Of a DNA stretch of 64,000 nucleotides, positions 56,155 through 64,000 are shown one piece after another. The notes under the pieces were generated by a model that saw only the letters and a list, made by a program, of their open reading frames with translations, was not told the origin of the DNA and ran no database searches. This DNA comes from Acidobacteriota bacterium (lineage in GTDB: Bacteria > Acidobacteriota > Vicinamibacteria > Vicinamibacterales > SCN-69-37). Made by a program: the position numbers and the translations under genes. The stretch lies in assembly GCA_020853395.1 (NCBI GenBank), contig JADYYY010000007.1:248001-312000 (forward strand), in the 5' to 3' direction. Within the stretch, counting starts at the first letter, position 1, and each line of letters starts with the position of its first letter.

Positions 56155-57957
56155 ATGACTCGATGCACATGGCTTGCGGCCGGTCTGCTTCTGCTGCCCT
56201 GGACGGCGGGCGCTCGACAGGCGCCTCCCACGCCGCTGGAACCTGCCGCAGCGCCGGCGCCCCCGGCTCCTCCGGCACCTGTCGCGGTGCCGGCGTCCCC
56301 TGCTCCTTTCCTGCCGAGTCCTGTCGCGGTCCCGCCGGCCCCGCCGGTGCCGGCGGCACCCGTCGTCGCGCCGTTCGCGTCTCGCGACATGCAGCAGCTC
56401 CAGGACCGGATGGAGACTTTGCAGCGCCGGCTCGAGGATCGATGGCGGTTGCGCCTCGACGATCGCGCCGTCGAGGATCTCGAGCGCGAGATGGCGCGCC
56501 TGAGCGAAGAGGCGCTGCGATCGGACGAGCGCGTGCGTCGCACGCTCGAGCAGGAAGTCCGCCGAATCGCCGAGGACGCGCAGCGCGACGCCACCCGCGC
56601 GGCCGACGAGGCACGGCGGCACGTCGCCGACGCTTTCGGGCTCGGCGGCCGCGACGACGCGCGGCTGATCGGCGAACAGGCGCGGCTCGTCAGCGAGCAG
56701 GCGCGGCAGATGGCGGAGTACGCGCGCGCGCAACGAGACTTCCTGCTGAGGCAGGCGCCGCAGCCACCCACGCCGTCGCCCGCGCCGCAGCCGCGCGTCA
56801 TGGCCATTCGCAGCCGTGAGCGCGACAGCGACGACGTCGCGCTCTACAACAGCGGGCTGACGCTCGTGCAGCAGCGCCGATACGACCGGGCCATCGACCA
56901 GTTCGATCGCGTGCTCGCGCAGAAGAGCGCGCGCGCCGACGGGGCGCTCTACTGGAAAGCGTTCGCGCAGGCCCGGCTCGTGCGCGTCGACGACGCGCTC
57001 GCGACGCTGGCCGCGCTGCGCCGCGATCATCCGCAGAGCCGCTACCTGAACGACGCCAGGGTGCTCGAGGCCGACGTCCGGAAGATGACCGGCCAGCGCG
57101 TCGATCCGGAGACGCTCGACGCCAACGACGAGATCAAGCTGCTCGCCATCAACGGCATCGCCAATACCGATCCCGATCGCGCCATCCCGCTGCTCGAGGG
57201 CGTCCTGAACGCCACCAACACGCTGGCGAACAAGAAGCGCGCGCTCTACGTGCTCGGGTTGAACGACGACCCGCGCGCGCACCAGATCCTGCTGCGGTAC
57301 GCGAAGGGCGCCGGCACGCCGGAGCTGCAGCTCGAGGCCGTGCGCTACCTCTCGCTGCGGCGGGACGGCACGAACCGCGACGCCGAGCTGCGTGACGTCT
57401 ACGAGTCGACGCAGGATCCGGCCGTTCGCCGCGCCATCATCGACGCGTTCCGCGCGGCGGGCGACAAGGGCTTTCTCTTCGCGATCGCCAGGGACAAGAC
57501 GGTCGCCGTGGATCTGAAGCGATCGGCCATCACCGGGCTGGCGACGATCGCGCCGCCGGCCGAGCTGTGGACGCTCTACGAGCAGGAGCCCGACGCGGAG
57601 CTGCGCGGCCAGATCGTCAGCGCGTTCGGCTCGCTCGGCGCCACCGACCAGTTGCTGCAGATCGCCAAGACCGACAAGGACGCGAACGTCAGGCTGCGCG
57701 CCCTCCGCGCGCTCGGCGCGCAGAACGCGGAGAAGACCGGCACGGCGCTGGTCGATCTCTACGGCAACGAACAGGATGCCGCCGTCCGGCGAGCCGTGAT
57801 GTCATCGCTCGCCGCGCAGAACAACGCCGAGGGGCTCGTGGCCATCGCCCGCAAGGAGACCAGCCTGGATCTGAAGCGCGAAATCGTCCGGCGGCTCTCG
57901 GACCTCGCGCCGAGGAACAAGGTCGCGGCGGAGTACTTGATGGAAGTCATCAAGTGA
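56155..57957 (+). CDS. Exported coiled-coil/TPR/HEAT-repeat protein
   Basis: The 600-aa protein has a signal peptide (1-19), a long Pro/Ala-rich linker (about 20-75), a charged coiled-coil-like region (about 76-210, LQDRMETLQRRLEDRWRL...), a TPR pair (VALYNSGLTLVQQRRYDRAIDQFDRVLAQ), and then HEAT repeats to the C terminus (about 300-600). It probably acts as a periplasmic scaffold. GAGG lies before the ATG at 56155. It is the third gene of the sigma operon; the partner downstream is a second HEAT protein. Confidence 0.82.
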   Translation: MTRCTWLAAGLLLLPWTAGARQAPPTPLEPAAAPAPPAPPAPVAVPASPAPFLPSPVAVPPAPPVPAAPVVAPFASRDMQQLQDRMETLQRRLEDRWRLRLDDRAVEDLEREMARLSEEALRSDERVRRTLEQEVRRIAEDAQRDATRAADEARRHVADAFGLGGRDDARLIGEQARLVSEQARQMAEYARAQRDFLLRQAPQPPTPSPAPQPRVMAIRSRERDSDDVALYNSGLTLVQQRRYDRAIDQFDRVLAQKSARADGALYWKAFAQARLVRVDDALATLAALRRDHPQSRYLNDARVLEADVRKMTGQRVDPETLDANDEIKLLAINGIANTDPDRAIPLLEGVLNATNTLANKKRALYVLGLNDDPRAHQILLRYAKGAGTPELQLEAVRYLSLRRDGTNRDAELRDVYESTQDPAVRRAIIDAFRAAGDKGFLFAIARDKTVAVDLKRSAITGLATIAPPAELWTLYEQEPDAELRGQIVSAFGSLGATDQLLQIAKTDKDANVRLRALRALGAQNAEKTGTALVDLYGNEQDAAVRRAVMSSLAAQNNAEGLVAIARKETSLDLKREIVRRLSDLAPRNKVAAEYLMEVIK

Positions 57958-57998
57958 AGTGACCGACGAGTTTCGAGTTCTGAGTGAGCGGAGGGATC

Positions 57999-59073
57999 AT
58001 GCGCGGGCTCGGGGCGATCGCGGTCGTGGTCGTGCTGCTGGCGGGATCGCTTCGCGCGCAGGTGGACGTGCAGCGCGGGCGGCTGGCACCACGGCCGGAG
58101 TCGACGCCGGCGGCGGCGATCACGGCAGTCGGCGGTCAGGCGACGCCGGTCTGGCTGGCGTGGCAGGCGCCGATGGTGGACGGCCAGGCGAGCCCGTGTT
58201 CGACGTGGGGCGACGAGATGACGACCGTGCGGAGCGAACGCCTGGATGCGCCGCCCACCCTCGGCCCACCGGCCGCGTTGGCGCCGCCGCCGCGCGGTCT
58301 GCGTCTCGACGCCGGCACACGCATCGTCGTGCTGGCGCGCATCGTCGCCGGCCGCGTCGAGCGCCTGCGGGCCGTCGGGGATGACTGCCCGATCGACGCG
58401 GCGGGCCAGACGGTTCACTGGCTGAGCCAGGTCGCGCCGGCGGCGAGCGTCGCATTCCTCGATGGTCTCGCCCATGTGCCGTCGATTGCTCTGGCAGACA
58501 GCCGCCGAATCGCGGTGGCCGCCATCACCGCGCTCAGCTACCACGCGGACCCGGCGGCGACGACGGCGCTCGACCGGCTGACGGTGCCGTCCGCCGACGA
58601 TGGCCTGCGGCGCCAGGCGGCGCGCGCATTGGCCCGCACGCGCGGCGCGCACGGCGTGGAGCGCGTCTCGGCCCTGCTCGAGGGCGAACGCGTGGCGGCG
58701 ACCCGGCGGGCATTCGTGGACGCGCTCGCACAGAGCCCGATCGCCGGCGCCGACGCCGTGCTCCTCACGCTCGCCCGCACCGATGCGGATACCGGCGTGC
58801 GAGGCGAGGCTGCCTACTGGCACGTCCGGCGGGCAGGCGGCCCCGGCCTTCCCGAGGCGCGGCGCCTGCTCGACAGCGAGCGCGACGAGGCCGTCGCCCG
58901 GCGGATCGTCGACGGCATTGCCCGCCACCGCCACGGCCGAAGCGGTCCCGCTGCTGCTCGACCTCGCCCGGACAGCGACGCGCCCGTCGATCAGAAAGGA
59001 CGCCGTCCGCGCACTCGCCCGAACCCGCGACGCACGAGCCGTCGCATACCTGGAAGACCTGGTGAAGAACTGA
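57999..59073 (+). pseudogene. Exported HEAT-repeat protein gene with a frameshift near 58920
   Basis: From the ATG at 57999 (GGAGGG 4 nt upstream) frame 3 encodes a signal peptide, a linker and HEAT repeats as far as DEAVARRIVDGIA. After about 58920 this frame becomes Arg/Pro-rich. The neighbouring frame continues the HEAT pattern (TATAEAVPLLLDLARTATRP, then DAVRALARTRDARAVAYLEDLVKN) and ends at 59073. A single extra base, or two missing, in GCCCGCCACCGCC would explain this. It could be a true mutation, programmed shift or sequencing error. The gene is the last one of the sigma operon. Confidence 0.75.
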
Positions 59074-59273
59074 GGAAGGCTGGAGCGCACTGCCCGAAAG
59101 ATCGCGACGCGCGGGCGGCCGTCACCGACTGGCGTCGTGCGCGTTGGATCAGACGCCGCAACAACGGACCGCGTCAGCGTGTACGGCAACCGCGACGCGC
59201 CGCCGCCTCAGCCTAGTGCCGTCGCCTGCGTGAAGCCCAACGTCGGTCCCATCAGCGGACGGCAGCGAGCTCG

Positions 59274-59547
59274 TGCGGCAACTGCTGGATGAGAAGAAGA
59301 CAGGTGGCCAGCGAAGCGCATCCCTCGAAACCTGTGCGGCACTGGCGGATGAAAAAAGACCCGCGCGTCGGCGACGCTCGTTCCTCGAAGCGGTGCGGCA
59401 CTGTCAGATGAGAAGAAGACAGTTGGTCCGCGAAGCTCGTTCTCTGAAGCTGTCCGGCAACCGTCAGATGAGACCAGAACCGTTGGCCAGCGACGCGCGT
59501 CCCCTGAGCGGCGCGGCGCTGTCGGATGAGAAGAGAACAGTTGGCCA
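59274..59547 (-). repeat. Family C: five degenerate 59-60-bp units
   Basis: Units begin at about 59274, 59334, 59393, 59452 and 59511 with GTGCGGCA-like sequence, then CTGnCnGATGAGAAGAAGAC, then TTGGCCAGCGAAGCTCGTTCC. The last unit runs directly into array A8. On the minus strand the shared GGAACGAGCTTCGC sequence resembles the family A tail GAACGAGCTGACGC, so C looks like a diverged relative of A. Confidence 0.82.
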
Positions 59548-59607
59548 GCGAAGCTCGTTCCTTGGACCCGTCGTACCCGTCGTACCAGTCGTACCCGTCG
59601 TACCCGA
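59548..59607 (-). repeat. Family A array A8 abutting the yqgE stop
   Basis: GGTACGACn 9-mers read on the minus strand start at the base next to the yqgE stop codon (59608) and run away from it into the GGAACGAGCT tail and family C units. Confidence 0.85.
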
Positions 59608-60153
59608 TCAATGCACTCCATGCCCCATCTGGAGCAGGTTCGGATCGGCACCGAGCCGGCGGATTGCGGTGTCCCACACGACGGCCGGAGGGATCTCGAA
59701 GATGAGGTCGAGCTCGACCGGCATGATGAGCCATGCGGACGCCGCCAGCTCGGCATCGAGCTGGCCCGGTCCCCACCCGGCGTAGCCGGCCAGTACCTGC
59801 GTGCGGCGCGGCAGCGGCCGCTGCGTCAGCACCTGGCGGAGCAGCACGGGCGACGCCGACAGGTGGAGTCCGGCGCCGAGCTCGCGCGCCTCGACGCCCT
59901 CGGGCTTCGCCGCGGTGAGGATCCAGCCGCGCTCCGGCTCCACCGGGCCGCCGAGCAGCAGCGGCAGCGCGTTGGGGTCCGCAATCCGCGGCTCGAGCCG
60001 CACGGCCTCGGCCGCCGTCAGCTCGGACGGCCGGTTGACGATCAATCCGAATGCGCCTTCGGGCTGGTGCTCGCACAGCAGCACGACGCTTCGCGCGAAG
60101 TTCGGATCGACCAGCTGCGGCATCGACAGGAGCAGCGCGGGCGCGAGCGACAT
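59608..60153 (-). CDS. yqgE: YqgE/AlgH family protein
   Basis: The 181-aa protein is a full-length UPF0301 (YqgE/AlgH) member: the opening MSLAPALLLSMPQLVDPNFARSVVLLCEHQPEGAFGLIVNRPSEL region, LLGGPVEPERGWIL, and AGYAGWGPGQLDAEL are all typical. AlgH was linked to alginate regulation but the molecular role is unclear. The ATG at 60153 is preceded by TAGAAT 6 nt upstream. The array A8 begins right after the stop. Confidence 0.92.
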   Translation of the reverse strand: MSLAPALLLSMPQLVDPNFARSVVLLCEHQPEGAFGLIVNRPSELTAAEAVRLEPRIADPNALPLLLGGPVEPERGWILTAAKPEGVEARELGAGLHLSASPVLLRQVLTQRPLPRRTQVLAGYAGWGPGQLDAELAASAWLIMPVELDLIFEIPPAVVWDTAIRRLGADPNLLQMGHGVH

Positions 60154-60159
60154 CGTTCG

Positions 60160-60165
60160 ATTCTA
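60160..60165 (-). promoter_or_regulatory. Candidate -10 element (TAGAAT), yqgE
   Basis: TAGAAT on the minus strand, 6 nt before the ATG at 60153. Confidence 0.45.
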
Positions 60166-60239
60166 ATCCCTGACACCGCTTCACTCGCCGGCGTGGCCGG
60201 CGCAAGCGCGCGTCCATCGCGCCCGGACGGATTGGCGCA

Positions 60240-61334
<1,095 letters not shown>

Positions 61335-61366
61335 CGTGCGTGCCGGAATGGAGGGTGCGGCGCCGC

Positions 61367-64000
61367 TCAGTGTCCGGCCAGCCGTCGCAGCACGTACGGC
61401 AGGATGCCGCCGTGCCGGTACGCGACCAGCTCCTCGGGTGTGTCGATCCGCACGACGGCCATGAACTCCGCCGTGCCGCCATCGTCGCGCCGCGCCTGGA
61501 CGAACACGCGCCCGCGCGGCGTGAGCGACAGGCCGGATCCCGTCAGGTAGAAGACCTCGGTGCCGGTCAGGCCGAGCGACGTCGCACCCTCCCCGCGCGG
61601 GAATTCCAGCGGCAGCACGCCCATGTTCACGAGGTTGCTGCGGTGGATGCGCTCGAAGCTCTCGGCGAGCACCGCCTTCACGCCGAGCAGCATCGTGCCC
61701 TTTGCCGCCCAGTCTCGAGACGAACCCGATCCGTACTCCTTGCCGGCCAGCACGATCAGCGACACGCCGGCTTCGCGGTACTTCACCGACGCGTCGTAGA
61801 TCGACATCACGGTGCCGTCGGGCATGTAGGTCGTCCAGCCGCCCTCGGTGCCGGGCGCCAGCAGGTTCCGCAGCCGGACGTTCGCGAACGTCCCGCGCAT
61901 CATGACCTCGTGGTTGCCGCGCCGCGCGCCGTACGAGTTGAAGTCCTTCGGCGCCACGCCGAGCGACATGAGGTACCGGCCGGCCGGGCTGTCCGCTTTG
62001 ATCGAGCCGGCCGGCGAGATGTGGTCGGTCGTGATGCTGTCGCCGAGCATGGCGAGCGCCCGGGCGTTGACGATTTCCGCGGGGATGCCCGGCTCCGGCG
62101 AAAGGTGCTCGAGGAACGGCGGCCGCCGGACGTAGGTCGACTGTTCGTCCCAGGCGAAGCGATCGCCCGTGGGCGTCGGCAGCTCGCGCCAGCGGGCGTC
62201 GCCGTCGAAGACGCCCGCGTACTCGCGCTGGAACATCTCCGCCGACACGGCCGAGAGCATCGTCTGCTGGATCTCGGCCTGGCTGGGCCAGATGTCCCTG
62301 AGGTAGACCGGCGCGCCGTGCCGCCCGATGCCGAGCGGCTCGGTCGTGAGGTCGACGTTCAACGAGCCGGCGATGGCGTAGGCGACCACGAGCGGCGGGG
62401 ACGCGAGGTAATTGGCCCGCACGTCCGGCTGGATCCGTCCCTCGAAGTTGCGGTTGCCCGAGAGCACGGCGCAGACGACGAGCTGCCGATCGCGCACTTC
62501 CGCCGCGATGTCGTCCGGCAGCGGACCGCTGTTGCCGATGCAGGTCGTGCATCCGTAGCCGACCGTGTTGAACCCCAGCTCGTCGAGATACGGCTGCAGC
62601 CCGGCTTTCTCGAAGTAGTCGGTGACGACCTTCGATCCTGGCGCGAGGCTCGTCTTCACCCACGGCTTGCGCACGAGCCCGCGTTCCACGGCTTTCTTGG
62701 CGAGCAGTCCCGCAGCAATCATCACGCTGGGGTTCGACGTGTTGGTGCAGCTCGTGATCGCGGCGATCACGACGGATCCGTGCTCGAGTTGCGTCTGGAC
62801 CGCCTCGGCCACGGCCGCGCCGCCTGCGGCCGTCGCGCTCGCCGCCGCCGGCTTCTTCAGCCCTTTCTGCAGATCGGGCAGCGCCCCTGCGAACGACTGC
62901 TTGACGTTCGACAGCGCGACACGATCCTGCGGCCGGCGCGGACCGGCCAGGCTCGGCACGACCGTGGAGAGATCCAGCGACAGCGTCGCGCTGTACTGCG
63001 CGTCGGGCGTCGTCTCCGTTCTGAACAGCCCCTGGGCCTTCGCGTACGCCTCCACGAGCGCCACCTGCGCCGGGTCGCGCCCGCTGAAGCGCAGGTACGC
63101 CAGCGTCATCTCGTCGATCGGAAAGATCGCCACCGTCGCCCCGTACTCGGGGCACATGTTGCCGAGCGTCGCCCGGTCCGCGATCGTCAGGTGCTCCAGG
63201 CCCGGCCCGTAGAACTCGACGAACGCCCCGACGACGCCTTTCTTCCGCAGCGCTTCGGTGATGGTCAGCACGAGGTCGGTCGCCGTGGTTCCCTCCGGCA
63301 ACTGACCGGTGAGCCGATAGCCGACCACCGGCGGGATCAGCATCGAGCTCGGCTGCCCGAGCATCGCGGCTTCCGCCTCGATGCCGCCGACGCCCCAGCC
63401 GACCACGCCCAGCCCGTTGACCATCGTCGTGTGCGAGTCGGTGCCGAAGACCGTGTCGGGATACGCGGTCGGCCGGCCGTTCACGTCGCCGCGGCAGACG
63501 ACACGCGCGAGGTACTCGATGTTCACCTGGTGCACGATGCCGGTCGCGGGAGGCACGACCCTGAAGTTGCGGAGCGCCTTCTGTCCCCAGCGCAGGAACA
63601 CGTAGCGCTCGCGATTGCGCTCGTAGTCCAGCTCCGCGTTGCGGCGGAAGGCGTCCGCGGTGCCGAAGTAGTCCACCTGCACCGAGTGATCGATCACGAG
63701 CTCGACGGGCTGGAGCGGGTTCACGCGCTCGGGATCGCCGCCGAGCTGCACGATCCCGTCGCGCATGGCGGCGAGATCGACGACGCACGGCACACCCGTG
63801 AAGTCCTGCAGGAGCACCCGCGCCGGCATGAACGAGATCTCGCGGCTGCCCGACATCTCCGGCGTCCACGACGCGAGCGCGCGGATGTCGTCGGCCTTCA
63901 CGAACGCGCCGTCTTCGCGCCGCAGGAGGTTCTCGAGCAGGATCTTCAGCGAAAACGGCAGCCGGCCGAGATCGCCGATGCCGGCGCGCTCGAGCGCCGG
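61367..64000 (-). CDS. acnA: Aconitate hydratase A, 5' end beyond the window
   Basis: The frame is open to the last base of the window, and the residues at its start ([20 protein letters not shown]) are the normal N-terminal region of AcnA, so only about 15-25 residues are missing. The enzyme isomerises citrate and isocitrate with a 4Fe-4S cluster; ligands are in [15 protein letters not shown] and [13 protein letters not shown]. The C-terminal swivel domain shows [16 protein letters not shown]. It is of the AcnA/IRP type (about 878 residues visible). Confidence 0.95.
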   Translation of the reverse strand, partial: PALERAGIGDLGRLPFSLKILLENLLRREDGAFVKADDIRALASWTPEMSGSREISFMPARVLLQDFTGVPCVVDLAAMRDGIVQLGGDPERVNPLQPVELVIDHSVQVDYFGTADAFRRNAELDYERNRERYVFLRWGQKALRNFRVVPPATGIVHQVNIEYLARVVCRGDVNGRPTAYPDTVFGTDSHTTMVNGLGVVGWGVGGIEAEAAMLGQPSSMLIPPVVGYRLTGQLPEGTTATDLVLTITEALRKKGVVGAFVEFYGPGLEHLTIADRATLGNMCPEYGATVAIFPIDEMTLAYLRFSGRDPAQVALVEAYAKAQGLFRTETTPDAQYSATLSLDLSTVVPSLAGPRRPQDRVALSNVKQSFAGALPDLQKGLKKPAAASATAAGGAAVAEAVQTQLEHGSVVIAAITSCTNTSNPSVMIAAGLLAKKAVERGLVRKPWVKTSLAPGSKVVTDYFEKAGLQPYLDELGFNTVGYGCTTCIGNSGPLPDDIAAEVRDRQLVVCAVLSGNRNFEGRIQPDVRANYLASPPLVVAYAIAGSLNVDLTTEPLGIGRHGAPVYLRDIWPSQAEIQQTMLSAVSAEMFQREYAGVFDGDARWRELPTPTGDRFAWDEQSTYVRRPPFLEHLSPEPGIPAEIVNARALAMLGDSITTDHISPAGSIKADSPAGRYLMSLGVAPKDFNSYGARRGNHEVMMRGTFANVRLRNLLAPGTEGGWTTYMPDGTVMSIYDASVKYREAGVSLIVLAGKEYGSGSSRDWAAKGTMLLGVKAVLAESFERIHRSNLVNMGVLPLEFPRGEGATSLGLTGTEVFYLTGSGLSLTPRGRVFVQARRDDGGTAEFMAVVRIDTPEELVAYRHGGILPYVLRRLAGH

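Noticed and set aside
61335..63869. A 1209-aa fusion of QueG with an upstream protein
   Set aside because: The upstream part is the out-of-frame shadow of aconitase (Arg/Ala-rich); QueG has its own start at 61334.

Overview
The window is GC-rich and densely coded on both strands. The gene content suggests an aerobic heterotroph of the Acidobacteriota, probably Vicinamibacteria-like. The reasons are Tat-exported Gfo/Idh oxidoreductases, DUF1080 and secreted RraA/epimerase genes, Oar-type TonB receptors with an N-terminal carboxypeptidase-regulatory domain, HEAT-repeat proteins beside an ECF sigma/anti-sigma pair, and a PQQ dehydrogenase with c-type cytochromes. No rRNA or tRNA was found, so this placement is an inference from gene content.

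Layout. 1-8.3 kb: sugar and keto-sugar metabolism (RraA-like, aldose epimerase, DUF1080, two Gfo/Idh proteins, a TIM-barrel isomerase and a DegT aminotransferase). 8.8-9.2 kb: a four-helix-bundle gene between two repeat arrays. 9.4-14.4 kb: an aa3-type cytochrome c oxidase operon with two subunit III-like genes and two tiny membrane proteins. 14.6-17.0 kb: a PQQ alcohol dehydrogenase with a diheme cytochrome. 18-26 kb: MFS transporter, phosphofructokinase, M20 peptidase, acetyltransferase, amidase. 26.6-34.2 kb: Oar-type receptor, Gfo/Idh, a secreted phosphatase-like protein, Ppx/GppA and galactokinase. 34.2-37.8 kb: a BtuB-like receptor under a cobalamin riboswitch, with a divergent TPR-like protein. 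38-43.5 kb: a trans-AT-type acyltransferase, DUF4097 lipoprotein, FAD oxidase, Sfp-type phosphopantetheinyl transferase and metallophosphoesterase. 43.5-52.6 kb: EttA, an MsbA-like exporter, a PEP-CTERM/TLDc protein, TerC, ApaG, a second four-helix-bundle gene, ferredoxin and Aat. 52.8-59.1 kb: threonine dehydrogenase-like SDR, rhomboid, ECF sigma/anti-sigma and two HEAT-repeat proteins, the second with a frameshift. 59.6-64 kb: YqgE, QueG and a 5'-truncated aconitase.

The most unusual feature is a set of intergenic repeat arrays in two main families. Family A is built from 9-bp GGTACGACn units nested in 65/74-bp units. Family B is built from CCCGGGA heptads and a 36-bp unit. The arrays stop almost exactly at stop codons or promoters. 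They are oriented outward, so that pairs form inverted arms around a segment. In four places the arms enclose extra DNA: a four-helix-bundle gene in an A pair and another in a B pair, a GNAT gene, and a 720-bp segment with no recognisable gene. This looks like a family of inverted-arm, gene-boundary elements with interchangeable cargo.

A second genome-level signal is a TAnnnT hexamer 6-10 nt upstream of many start codons, which suggests that leaderless or very short-leader transcripts are common here.
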